From contig ADNK01000773.1 of NCBI GenBank assembly GCA_000320545.1, forward strand, positions 41,369-105,368: a DNA stretch of 64,000 bases, written 5' to 3'. Below are positions 49,027 through 61,529 of this stretch, piece after piece. Each line of letters begins with the position of its first letter. The first letter of the stretch is position 1. The position numbers and the translations under genes were made by a program. The stretch comes from Bigelowiella natans CCMP2755. Its lineage: Eukaryota; Cercozoa; Chlorarachniophyceae. The notes beneath the pieces are model-generated. The model saw only the letters and a program-made list of their open reading frames with translations, searched no databases and had not been told where the DNA came from.

Positions 49027-49927
49027 TTATTATACGGCCTGGACTGGTGAGGTCCAAAAATCTAGATATTCAAATCACAAAGCTGAATGAGCAAGGGGAC
49101 TCAAACAACCCGAAGCAAGCCGACGTACATTTTCGGAACGAACGTATGAGCGACAAAGAACATTTGAGAAGACCCAGGAGAATATACTGACTGACCTTGA
49201 GAACTAAGCCTGGTTTTTTGGTATCTCTTTACACTTTCCTTTTCGAAAGGAAAAGTTACAGTAGACCAGAGTGGGTCGAAGGTGTAGAACGGTTGACTCG
49301 TTGGGTGTGGGGGCGTATTATGACGAGCTGCTGGTTAATCGGTTCTTTAAGGTTGTCGCACGAGGTGCAAACACCCCCATTTCTAACAATTTAATTACGC
49401 CTTTCCATGCGTACTCAATTGGGAAATAATATTCAGATGTTTCTGGCTTCCATTCTTTGAAATCCTCCAGAATCTCTCGTGCATTAATAAACTATCACAG
49501 AAAACTATAGGAAGAAGCAAATTACAGAAGACTTCGGATGAAATCTGTCTAATGGAAGGCACACGTTGTCGGTAAATTCGGCCTTCGGCGATATGAGTCC
49601 AGGTTCGGCGATTTCCCGACTGTGATGGATATAGAGACTCTCAGGAGATCCTCTATCCGTCCCACGTGGTCGTCCTGGGACGTCTGAGAGAGTGCTACTC
49701 TCTAGGCGTGTCGTTAGTGTGTTTTGCCCTAGTTTCGGTGAGGGAGGGAGGAAGGCCACACGTCACACACAAACACATCTGATTGGAATACAGCCATTTC
49801 ATTCGTGATTGCATCTGAAGGAGGGAAAGAGGAGCTCGCCGCTCTGTCGCACCATAACCCTCCTGCAATCAACCCGGAATTAAAAGGGAGCACAACTGTG
49901 GGCGTGCAAGTGGCTTGACTCGGCGGA
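49027..49927. promoter_or_regulatory. Divergent region between MAK16 and the plastid-lumen gene
   Basis: About 900 bp. No exon can be supported on either strand. No microsatellite and no GCATGC word are seen. Confidence 0.45.
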
Positions 49928-51494
49928 ATGTTCATTTCGACATCATCATGTTCAACATCATTTCTGCTTCTCTTGATGATGGCATCGGCAACATCTTCCC
50001 TCCATGTGAGTGTGAAATCAAGCCATCATCATCGCCAGCCTTTTCCAACCAGTTTATATAGAACATTTCCGAACTCACGAGGGTTCGGACATCCCCCCTC
50101 GTTAACACGATCCCCTCCTGGGAATCTACGCTCCCAGATGGGCTTGATATCGGCTCCAAAGGATGGTGGCTACGGGAATACATCCAGAGAGGACTGTATA
50201 ACTGAAAGATGTAACATAAATGAGCAGAGGATGGTTTCTGAAAGATGTGGCGTGCAAATGAAGAAGCAAATCGGCAGAAGATCCGAATTTAAGCTGATAC
50301 TTTTGAACTTGTTCATCTTTGCAGCTTCGCTATTTTCTCGAAGTGCACAAGCAGCACCTAGTGCAGGTTTCTCACTTACTTTCTTGATGATTTTCAATTC
50401 CGATGTAATGTGTGTTTAGACACGGTTGTGGGTGCGGACAATATTGTGGCCATCTTTGGCGATGTACGAAAGAAATTTGTTATAGAAAGGACAAATTTGG
50501 ATGGAAAGGTGATTGTAACAAATTTATGAAAGGATTAAATTGGTATTAAGGGGGGAAGGTGGCTGGGCTAATCAGAATTTTAAGTTATTGATCGCAATTT
50601 ACCGTTTTTTTGTTAATGATCTAAAATTCGAAATGAATCGTGCGAGTCTGCTGCGATTTCTTTAATCTAAGCCACTTGTTATCAAAAGATTATTGGACGT
50701 CAACGTGGAGTGACAGTAAAGGTAGGAAAGCATTAAACATGTTAAGTTTTCTTTCAGTATTTTCTCTGGTCAGATTTGTGCTGATGTCTTGGCCGGAAAA
50801 GAAGCTCAGGTGCATATCCCAAACATCTCAAATACTAGCACGTTGCTCGTTTATTCGAACAGATTCACAAAGCATAACAATCATCTTCTACTAATAGAAA
50901 ACAAGGACGATACCATTTGGAGAGCGGGCCTTTGTCAACAACAACGAACTCTGCCAAGAAGCACAAGATAAAGGTCAGCGGATATCAACATATCTTCGCA
51001 GTTTGTTATTTTAAGATGGAATTTTTGTAGAATTATCGAAAGCATCCTTAGATAAACTCTGCGATGCTCCGTGTACCCGAGTGTGCCAAGAGACGGTAGT
51101 ACTAAATACACGACAGCCATCCAATTAAATACTAAGGTTGATTTTTTGGTACCAGATAGAAGGATTTGTCAATAAACAAGGAGACGCTCTCTTTCTCTCT
51201 TATGGTGATACATTCCTAATAGTTTTGAGTAGTTGTTAGATGAATTATGGCGTCGCAAATATTCCTAGGTATAGATTTGAGCTCCAATGAGGTCTCAAAA
51301 TTCATCAAGCGGTGTCGAAAGGCCTGCAAAAATCAGTGCAACCCAAGGTACTGTAATGCGTGTTTCGAAATACTATTCTTAATATTCTATGCATCTCAAA
51401 CACGGCTGTGCCTTTGCGATGTTATGTATTTCTACTTGATAGACTTCGTGCGGAGCCAGAAAATTTTTTTGAAGTGCAATTGAATTTCAACTGA
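49928..51494 (+). CDS. Probable plastid thylakoid-lumen protein, cysteine-rich C-terminus
   Basis: The first exon (49,928 to about 50,367) encodes a layered targeting sequence: a signal-peptide-like start (STSFLLLLMMASATSS, residues 9-24), a Ser/Arg/Pro-rich transit-like stretch, then KKQIGRRSEFKLILLNLFIF (112-131) with a twin arginine and hydrophobic core, ending in AQA|AP near 142. This is the layout expected for a nucleus-encoded protein crossing several membranes into the thylakoid lumen by the Tat route. The mature start joins in phase to TVVGADNIVAIFGDVRKKF (about 50,421-50,506). Later exons encode RTIPFGERAFVNNNELCQEA, KLCDAPCTRVCQET and VSKFIKRCRKACKNQCNPR, with several cysteines, and the last ends EPENFFEVQLNFN. 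I do not recognise the mature protein. Some middle exons (50,640-50,860) are unresolved. Confidence 0.65.
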
Positions 51495-52481
51495 TGGATC
51501 ATCGGTGGAGTACAAGCGACCAAGTTTTGCAAGATGCTGTTCAATTTATACTATTAACAATTAGCACGATATTATCAAGTACGAAACTTTCTTTGCAAAT
51601 ATCAGCATCTCATGTCGAGCACATACGATGCACAGAACTTAGATGCCAGAAAACAGAAAAGGTTACAGCAGAACACTCAGGATGTTATCTCGTAGACACA
51701 ATGTGAAGAAGAGGATGCAACTTGCAACGCGTGTTCTATATAGTGTGTACATGGCAACATGACATAAGACATAGTTGTATCTGTTGTGTGCAATGTCAAC
51801 GCCCATGCGCACTAGCGCACACCAACCGCCAACAACGGAAACTACACAATTGTCAATTGATGACTATACCAACATGCATGGATCCACATAGATGACACTG
51901 CACGTCTGACGAAGGAAGAAAGAGAAGATTGCAAAGTATAAAAGACCGCGTTGTTGCGCGAGCTGTGCAGCATGCATGCGTACGGCATGGCCGTCATGCT
52001 CGATGGGGATGATGCTATGCTTTTATATATGCTTTCAAATGCACCGAACATGTTAACAACAGAAACAAACAGATGCAATGTGAGCGCTGTAACCGCTGAT
52101 TTGCACAGCTATGTTAGGATGGCCATTGAAACAATTTAATCGCTTCGTTACACCCGTATCATATCTGAAATGAATTGTGCTTGCATACGTCGGCGCGGTC
52201 ACATCTATAGACATCGATTCTTGCTTGGCTGGCTGCATTTGCAATTGGCATGCGTTGGAAGTCGGAGCGATGGCGATGGCTGTACGATACGTAAAATGCG
52301 TTGCGATGATAATACATTGGATTATTAGGCTGCATACATAACCTTGCCACTTTAACGAAGAATTAGCATAACTATATGCAACACAGCAGAGCTAAATCGA
52401 GCTGGATTAAGGTTTGCATTCTGCATGCTTCAAGATTCGGGTCTTCCAACGCTTCCTCGGTTGGGATTTTATTCATTCTTC
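51495..52481. other. Convergent 3' spacer with GCATGC clusters and a shared repeat
   Basis: No supported gene. It has overlapping GCATGCATGC near 51,971, further GCATGC sites near 52,247 and 52,424, a GGCATGGCC palindrome (51,984-51,992), and a segment at about 52,062-52,133 related to one at 16,730-16,790. An open frame at 51,494-51,706 overlaps the preceding stop and is not credited. Confidence 0.75.
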
Positions 52482-54008
52482 TTATTTAGAGATGCTAAGT
52501 TGTTGTGGCTCGTGGAGTATGCCTAAATTATTGGGGAACTCAGAATTGAGGCGGAAGAATTTACAGTAAACGTTAACCTTGTTGTGGAAGAAGCCAGCAT
52601 TATCGGTGGAATCGCAAGGGGCGTTTGCTAAACCATACATTTAAATAAGAATTGAATGTGCCCTCCCTCCCAAAATATACCTACCTGCAACATTGCCCTT
52701 TCCATCAGCCTCATCCGGTTTCTTGCAATACCTTAAAATTTTAACTTGGGTTTAAATCGATGTTACTTACTTAATACGAATTGACGGGCTTACTTTTGCA
52801 TGAAGAGTTTGACGAATAGCATAAAGTACGAGCCATACCTGGGAGGGAAAAGGGGGTTAAATATGAGTAAAGAATTTAACAAAACAGCAACGACTGTTTT
52901 CTGGCTGTAAGAAGTATCACATTGCTAGTCCCATGCGGTAGTTAGGCCCATTCACATGGCAGGCTGCGTCTCCACCTAAAATTAAAATTTGAAAGCTATG
53001 ATGAGCCTAATTTCGAGTTTTCAGGAGAGAATGAGCGTACCCGTTGTATGATGATATGCACTTGTAGCGGTGACAATCATTCCTACGACCATCTGAGTAA
53101 TCTGAAATGTTGTGGATAGGGTGGTCGATCATAAGGGACATGAAAGGAGAGCACAAGAGAACTACTACCTGCATAAATGTGATGAATATGCCAAAAGGCT
53201 TCACAACCCATCCGATGCCAGAAACCATGCAAGCATAGTACAAATACATCACCTAAAAATACACTTTCTGAGACAACTTCCATATTGAGCTCCAATGTAT
53301 CAAATTACCGCATGGACGCAAAAGTTCATGGTCGCAAACCAAATTCCAGGGGCAATGGTGTGATGGTATGCGTGCCAGCAGTACAACAGAACTGAAGTAA
53401 ATATGCATTGTAAATTCGTTATTATCTACATCGTTAAGTCCTTGTGTTATTTCGAGGATATCACAGACCAGTCAAATGATGAAACCAATGTAGAAAGCGG
53501 ACGGGGGCTTGCGGTTTTTTTAGGACGAGAAACACAGTGTCCATCAGCTCGGGGATTTTAGAATAAATGAACAATGCAGTCCTGATGCAAACGAGGCGGG
53601 TTATTTTATATTTCAATATATAGAAACTAATTTGAGGTAATTATATTACCACATCCCTGATGGTCCATCTAAGTACCAATTTTGTGGGTCCTCACACACC
53701 GTATACTTGAAACCCTTCTCCATGAAAGCCTTGTAAAGCACGGGAAGCACCCTAGAAGCGCCGATAAACGAGAATACGGACAAGAGAATATTCCAGAGAG
53801 CGAAACGCTTCTTCATAGGTTTGCCCTCCGTGATGATCATACCAGGTGCGATGAATATAATGAAAAGGTACATGGACACGGTAAAGATTGGAATGTCGGA
53901 GTGAGTACGGTGAAATTCTACGACTGGTAGCCCCTTGAACGTCTTCTCCACATCAAAAAAAGTAGATGTGATGAATGAATTGTACGCGTCTGCCATCGGG
54001 AGGATCAT
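52482..54008 (-). CDS. ELO-family very-long-chain fatty acid elongase
   Basis: The condensing enzyme of ER fatty-acid elongation. ATG 54,008 opens an exon with several membrane segments (IPIFTVSMYLFIIFIAPGMI). The next exon (about 53,465-53,585) has KIPELMDTVFLVLKK and the catalytic histidine box HWFHH. Then come CWHAYHHT, a MYLYYAC segment (the family's MYxYY region), and exons ending LFVKLFMQK and RYCKKPDEADG. Introns lie at about 53,590-53,650, 53,400-53,460, 53,255-53,310 and further downstream. The C-terminal exon is less certain; the frame following the Gly-rich junction runs to a TAA at 52,482. The substrate class (polyunsaturated or saturated) is not shown by sequence alone. Confidence 0.9.
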
Positions 54009-55199
54009 ATCTGTAAGTAGAACACGTCATCATGAGAAGTCGTGTGAGATTCGTCTGAATGATGGACTACATGCAGTATCAACCGTGGTGAGATGATATG
54101 CTATTTTCAGAAGAATGTGTATTCCAAAATTTCGATGATCTTCCTTATAAATTAAAAACCTGGAATCCCATACATGATACGAATACCAAAACTCTCATTT
54201 CAAGAAAGGGGGGGGGAGGTACCAGTGCCCGTCGTCGAATGTTTTTTCAAAATGTTTATAACTGTGAAAATTTCGACGCAATATCCAAATGCAATGCATA
54301 TGTTGTCTACATCTTGAATAAAACTATCATTTTCAAATAAATGAGCGATGATTTTGGTCGGAACTGCAGATTTTAGTTTGAATTCGGCGCCAAAAGAAAG
54401 CTAACAAACTTTTAAGAGTTTCTGCTGTTTTTATGGCCTGCTATGTAAATCTAAATATTCAATTCTACTTATTATCATTTTGTCTTCAAGACCAAATTTA
54501 GTACATTTTCCTGTTAAGAACATATTATTGTAGATGATATTTGCCTGAGTCCCAGAAAGTATAAGCTCCGCTGCATCCGAATAAAATACCCAGGTCTTCG
54601 CTTTCAAACGACAATAAATTTAGAGTGACACATGATCAAAGGTAAAAATCGAGTCGAATGATTGTGCTAAAATAAGTTCGACTATATTTCTTTGGATTCC
54701 CATAGATGTTTTTTCAACAACCTTATTTTTTTAACCCTTGTTTTGGATTTTTTTATGGTAAGACACCCTTTGACGGTAACTTTTCTAACTGAGAACGGTC
54801 TAACATTGTTTACTAATGAACTTTTCTCGGATACTAGTCTCTTCAGAAATCTCCATATAAATAAAATCCAGATTTCAAAGCAGCTTAGTGGTCTCCAATA
54901 GTTTTGATTTCACAGTACAATTTAATTATTATGAACGTACGAAAGCCAAATTAGCAAAATTGAAGCTAAATACTTTCAAGTTTCAATGTGTTTTTAAGTA
55001 TTACTTGCGTGGCCAGAAATCAGTTTTGGCAGAATGCGTCCATTATGATGCATTTTCATTAAACGACATACAATATTTGCTGTTTCTGCCTTTGTTGCGC
55101 CTGGCACTCTCTGGCTGTCGAGTGTAATTGCCCCCCTCTTGTTATTCACGCTTCACACTCTTATCCTTGGTTTTATCCCATTAAGAGAAGGAAACAGTT
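54009..55199. promoter_or_regulatory. Divergent region between the ELO and NDUFA12 genes
   Basis: About 1.2 kb, fairly AT-rich, with only short open frames lacking protein-like features. A 7-G run occurs near 54,210. No microsatellite and no GCATGC word are seen, in contrast with the convergent spacers on both sides. Confidence 0.5.
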
Positions 55200-55900
55200 A
55201 TGTCCTACGGATCTGCGGCAAGAAAATGGGCCAGCCTGAGGGCTCACTGGAAGAACCATGGTCTCTGGGAAACAGCGAGAACCTACCTCATGATGAACGG
55301 GTGGGGAATACAGCAGCTAATCTTGCACTCATCATTTTTCAAGATTGATATCTTTTAGGTGGTACAAGGAGGGAAGCATTGTAGGAAAAGACAAGTTTGG
55401 AAACACTTGTAAGTTGCCTTATCAAATGTTTACCCACAACGCAATTACTTACACTCGCTTATTCAGACTACGAGGCAAAAGACCATCCAATTCACGGTAC
55501 TACCAAATATGAGCGTCTAAGAGAACGTTGATCTAAATTTCCTTTATACCTAAATTTTATTTAGGCCGAGACAGGTGGGTAGAGTACGCCGATAAGAGCG
55601 ATTGGGATGGAAGCTCTGTACCTGCTGAGTGGCATTGCTGGCTCGCAAGAATCAACGATAAAGTTCCTGCAACTTCAGAGGTTTAAGGAAAAAAAATTCT
55701 CCTTACTTTTTTCATAACCATATCTATTTGGATAGGCTGGTGCTTCAGCTTCAATGTACAAATGGAAGAAGGAGCATCTAATCAATAAAGGATCCCGATA
55801 CGGTTCGAATGCTAATTATCTTCCACCAAGCCATTGGACACGAGGAGAGAAAGAATACAAGCAAGACAAAGTTGAGTCTTGGACTCCTGGAAACCAATAA
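55200..55900 (+). CDS. NDUFA12: NADH:ubiquinone oxidoreductase subunit NDUFA12 (B17.2)
   Basis: An accessory subunit of mitochondrial complex I. Five exons join in matching phase: MSYGSAARKWASLRAHWKNH (from ATG 55,200), WYKEGSIVGKDKFGN, YYEAKDHPIHG, RDRWVEYADKSDWDGSSVPA with EWHCWLARI, and a last exon ending KVESWTPGNQ at 55,900. The total is about 153 residues, close to the family's usual 140-150. The GKDxFGNxYYE and GRxRWVEY motifs are diagnostic. Introns are short, about 60-65 bp each. Confidence 0.95.
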
Positions 55901-56632
55901 ATGTTCATGACCTTTGTCATAATCTGCTCCAGCAAACTTTCTCGAATTAGACATCATAAGGCTACAGTGCTGTGATGTCGCCTATAGCAACGCTGTACTC
56001 TGCTTCGTTCACATTACTGTATTATTCCCACAACGCGACAAAAAATGTTGAACTATCCGATACAGCTTGGATTGTTGACTTATTTATATGCAAAAATATG
56101 AATATTAAGTCGTGTATTGATTGGTGTGGTGTTTCACGATGCGCACGAATGTAAGGCTCCTCTCTATGTGGGTAGATAGAGCATTCAACAGCGCTAGTCT
56201 GGCAGCCATATCTCAGCTGCTACTATAGACACTACTAGTACTACTAGAGCTGTTCGTAAATGCCATCATGCGCTCATAGAATGAGTGGCTACAGCTATAC
56301 GTCTAGATGTGGCAACGTGATCGACTGTAATGATTGTACGTTGTCCTGCGCTTAGTCTGTTATGCGACGGCCTGCGCAGCGCTGCAGTATAGCAGCTACG
56401 CATGCTATGCTGCTGTGCTAAAGTCCCGCCTTCATAAGTTTGTGCCACGCTCATCTCCGCTATATGGTCCATCCGCCAGTGATGGCTGCTATACTGCATG
56501 CACTTTTAAGCGATGATGACATGCTGCACGTGCATGCTGCAGCAAAGAATGGCGAAATCGACCGCAAGCACGCTGCTGCTACTCCGCAATAAGAGCACTA
56601 TACTAGCGAGACTTTACAAGCACTTCAGAAGT

Positions 56633-56672
<40 letters not shown>

Positions 56673-56823
56673 GTACATATTTGGCAGAGGCAAGAATCGA
56701 AATATTATCATCTCCGCACATACTATGCACGCATAACTTATTTGCACTCGCTACATCACGTATCATTACACTGTCCAACTACTCCCTACCAATCTCGATT
56801 ACGTACCGCAGCCATCAATACCG
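55901..56823. other. Convergent 3' spacer between NDUFA12 and the E-Syt-like gene
   Basis: No supported gene. It has three GCATGC sites (near 56,399, 56,495 and 56,532), two AGCGCT motifs (near 56,192 and 56,378), a TGCACGTGCA palindrome near 56,525 and a CA array at about 56,636-56,670. Composition resembles the other convergent spacers. Confidence 0.75.
56636..56670. repeat. (CA)n microsatellite
   Basis: About seventeen CA units near the distal end of the convergent spacer. Confidence 0.95.
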
Positions 56824-58356
56824 TTAGTTCATCCTCGCTTGCTCTCGATTGGATAGCGTTGAAGTAGCGATATTTTCCACTGTTCCACCATGATCTTCCA
56901 TTTCTATAGAGCTTGCATCATCGTTACTTTTGTTGGTGATTCCATTCTTAGTCATATTTGGCAAGCCATCGGACGTTTCTGTTGTTACAGTCTGTTTGTC
57001 ACCGTTGACTGAGTTTCTCTTTTGCTCAAGGTGGTATTGTCTTAGTTGAGCTTCCAGAGTAAACTCGTCTTCAGCCTACAGAATCATTTCATCATAAAAC
57101 CTCATTCTTTTCTATTGCTATAGTACAATTTTGTTACTGATCAAGATCACCTCATCATCGTGAGTTTGTGCTCCAACGGCAGGTTTGGGATCACGCATAA
57201 TGCTACTCCTATCCCGATCATCTTCACTCCCTTGTCCTTGTTTCGGAGGGGGTGGAGGGGATCTTGCGGGAGATTTCTGAGAGAAAGAATAATTGAAAAA
57301 GAATGTAGGTGGAAGGAAATCTAAGAGTGATGAAGCTCAACATCCCCACTCTACCTACTGCACTACCTCTTCCACTGGACCAAGGCCAGGGAGTCCTCCC
57401 CCTCCTCGATGGGCACGTATTTTTCTTTGTCCCCATTTAAGGAGCGTATGCTACAAAAATATATCCTAATTAAGCATCGAGAATAACAGCTACTGGAAAT
57501 TTTAAATTACTATACTATCAGTATTCTAGCGTCGTCGTCAATATACTTTCTAATCATACCGGTATCCATTTCAGGAATTTCTTCTTGCCAACAGGAGGAG
57601 CTTGGGCCTATTTGCAGCATACAACAGTGGGTACGAATTATATACGTGATTACCCAAAACACCGCAATCTGTCGTCTATTCGTACTACATTTTTCACACC
57701 GACGTCCATACTTACATATCATATCATCAAGTAGTAGCACCTTGTCATTGACGGATCCAATAGAACTTACGTCCTCATTTTCACTAATTCCACCCCTTTC
57801 TCCCCCCTCCCCCCCCTCCCCCCCCTCCTCCTCCTCCTCCTCCTCCTCCTCCTGCAGCCAATCCCATAGATCTCGCAGATCCTCCTGGGACTTCCCGCAA
57901 GTCGGTGTGATGAGCCCGAATTTGCTGGAGAAAATTGTTTATCATCAGTGCATATGAGGTATGCTACCTACAGACTCATAATAGACATTGCTCAATCACA
58001 GGGTGAGGGTGAGTTGTATGTGGGATATCTTAGGAGGCGAAAAACGATCTATCCTTATGAGAAACCAAGAGGAGAAAGCACCTTTTGGTAATAGCGTATG
58101 TCGAGTTCCAAGCTTGCACCTTTCTTCTCAAGAAGTGGCCATGAGCGGTGTACACAGAAGGGACTCCGACTCTTCGCTAAATCCATAATCTGTAAGCAAA
58201 TAAGTTGATTCTCGATAAAGTGATTTTAGGTGATGATGATGATGATGATGAGGATGAGGATGAGGATGAGGATGAGGACGATATCTTTGGAAGTGGCTGG
58301 ATATACATGTATGGTCGAACCGAAGACAGCTTTAGCACAACATAAACAACGGAACA

Positions 58357-58401
<45 letters not shown>

Positions 58402-58952
58402 ATGGAGAAGCGCGTTTAACCGATTTGTTTCTGGGTGATTTGTTTCTAAATGTTGTTGTTGTTGTTGTTGTTGTTGTATGGGATGATGGAATGGTAATGG
58501 CAGAGGCGACGACCTGCCGCATAGGTATGCGTAGTTGCCCTCCGCCTTGATCGATCCGAAATCTCTCCTTGTCGAATACTCTTGACAAATATGAGTTAGC
58601 AAAAGCAGCAAATCGTAGTGAGACACAGCAGATGCCTATTAGAATGAAATATTTGACAAGCTCAGAGGGACCAACTTATTATTATGGAGAAGCTATCATC
58701 TATGCCAGTGTCTCATCATCGTCATCATGATCATCAATATCATCATCATTACTTAATATCTAAGATATCCCTCCGATCGTCTTGTACAAAAAACTCAAAG
58801 CTCTCGTTCCAAATTGGATCCGAGCTCTTCCAGACAACCTACCAGCATTAGCAAAGTAGTTGTGCCTTGAATCAGCATGTGCATGCTATCAGCATTTTCC
58901 CCGTGACTAAATGCGAAGAAGACCCTCACGCACAATACTCATGTGTTTTGAT

Positions 58953-58985
<33 letters not shown>

Positions 58986-58993
58986 AGGAATCC

Positions 58994-59027
<34 letters not shown>

Positions 59028-60371
59028 GCACCTTTGTCCTTTTCTTCACCTTCGCCATTGACAGTTGAACATAGGGATCTATCACGTGCTTATGCTTCAT
59101 ACTAGCCATGAGATTCGAGCCGCTCATCACTGTAACTTGTAATAAACCGCTGTGACCTGCTCTCGAGCCAGATGCTGCTGTTGCTGCCGTTGGAGAGGAA
59201 TCCTCTATTCCAGGCTCGAGGCTACTACTAGTACTATTGCTACTAGTAGCTACACTGCCAGCAGCAAGAGAACCACCAGCAGCTGACGATAACGGACGTG
59301 CCGCCACACCCTCGATTGATGAAATTCGTAAGTGATCCTCTCCATTAGTTGGATATGATGCGTCAAAATCACTGCCTCTCCTCTGCCCATTCTGATGTTG
59401 CTGCTCTGAGTGTCCTCCTTCTCCTCCTCCTCCTTGTAGTTCTCTTTCCCCTGCTCCTCCTCCAGCCCCTCTTCCGCGTCGTCGTCGTCGTCGAAACAAC
59501 CCAATCGAGGAAGCTGTGGGGGTGATAGCTCGTCCATCCGCAGATACTGAACGACGGATACTACTACTACTACTACTGCTGCTACTACTTCTACTACTAT
59601 TTACGATGCTGCTATTCTGACGTCTTTTCTGTGCCTTTGAGAGGAGCAATCGCGGACTATTATTTCGAGCAAAATCCAAGACACATCAACGACGCGTGAG
59701 ATGAATATTGTATATATGGAAAGAACACACTTATATAATCATTTATGAATCCTGTCTTATATCTGGGTTTGAGGCTTTACGTGGAACGCTATGACCATTT
59801 TCAACACTTGACTACCTTGCCATCCGTTGTGATAATAATCCGCTTTGTGGTGGTGTATTGTTGCTTTGCAAGTGGTGCTGCCTCCTTTTCGATGACAGTC
59901 TTGAGGGCGGGGTACGAGGGTGATTCGTAAGGGAGGAATGATGCTTGTCAGGGTGGTGTACTACTCGGCCAGACTGTAAAGCTGGAGGCGGAGATTTAGA
60001 CAACTGAAACAACACAAATGATAGTTACCATGCCAACGTCGTATATTACATCATGAAACTCTACAGAATAAGGGTTGAAAAACATATTATTATTATTATT
60101 ATTAGTAGTAGTAGTAGAAGAAGAAGAAGAAGCTGGAGCAGGTGTAATTTGTAGTGGGCAGTATCATCATCGGCCAGAACAAATCGCACCGTACTTTTGA
60201 GGCGAAGTGCTGAAATTCTATGGTTGCGAGATGAAACATTTGTCCAAAAACTTACTTACTACATCATGTATTCTTACATAGCGGTTCTTGGTAATTTCCA
60301 TCGTCGTCGCTGTTGCTATGGCTGTTGCCTGTGCCCCTCTCCTGGCGCTATCATAAACTCCGGGGGTAGTG

Positions 60372-60403
<32 letters not shown>

Positions 60404-61486
60404 CCCACAGTCATCACTTCGCTGGTCAGCATGAAAAGAACTCCATTCAAGGGCCAAATACAACTGAGGATGAGGAGGGAGAGGGGAGGATGGGAGGACG
60501 ACGACCACGACGCGGTAGTAATGAGGAATATTCATATCATATGAGAACACCAACTGAGTGACCGAAATATGACATACTAGCAACAACATATCACGCTATG
60601 TGGCTCAGGAATCTTCCAATCAGCTGCAGCTTTATATGTTCATAAGCTGTATCATTGAAGATGCAAATGCTTTTCGATCGCTGCTGCTGCTGCTACTACT
60701 ACCATTACAACTACTACTACTACCTGCCCTCCGCCCACCAGATCTAATTTGATCTTTTGCTCAGGGTTACAGTGAAGATCTCTCAAGTCTACGAAACCCT
60801 CTCCAAGCTCTCCGAGTCCGCCTCGTTTTCTATGTCCCAACCATTATTTCATTGTAATCATTGTCATCAACAACAACATCTGATAATCTAGCTGCCTACC
60901 CCGTTGCATATATGAGGGGGGGGTGAAGGAGAGAACAGGAAGCGAATTCAAAATATCTCCTCAACCAACTAAATACTCACCTCGAGTCCTTGATTGCAAC
61001 ATGTAGCTTTTGGAGTTGCAAGCTGTACACTACGAGCTCGAACCTGGCGGGGGGGGGGGGGGGGGATGGACGCGATGAGAGATAGAAAAGTGACCAATGG
61101 AAGAAGAGCGCAGTTATCAGTTGAAAGCAGAAGAATACCTTTCGTCCTTCCACGAAGGATTTAAGGTGTGCTTTTGCTTTGACGATTCCTTTGAAACCGC
61201 TCCCAGTGTAAGAATGGCAAACGGGCTAGGCATATGCCTCTTCTTCGAGGTTGAGGAGGAGGAGGAGGAGGAGGAGCCTGCAGACGGGTCCGCGGTAGCA
61301 TTCTCGAGACTATTACCACTTTTAGAAGAGGACAAGGGTGGCAACGAAGGTGGTTTCGATGATGATAGCAAGTCTTGAGCTTCTATCAGCGTCACCTCGA
61401 GCAACCCTATGAATCATCATAAACTCACACATTACATATTTACTTATGCGTGTATGCGCGCGCGTGCGCGTGTGTGTGTGATCGAA

Positions 61487-61529
<43 letters not shown>

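Noticed and set aside
51494..51706. 70-codon plus-strand open frame after the plastid-lumen gene
   Set aside because: Its ATG overlaps the preceding TGA and the sequence has no domain; it is more likely 3' untranslated sequence.
54098..55127. Short open frames in the ELO-NDUFA12 divergent region
   Set aside because: They lack domains, in-phase splice partners and protein-like composition.
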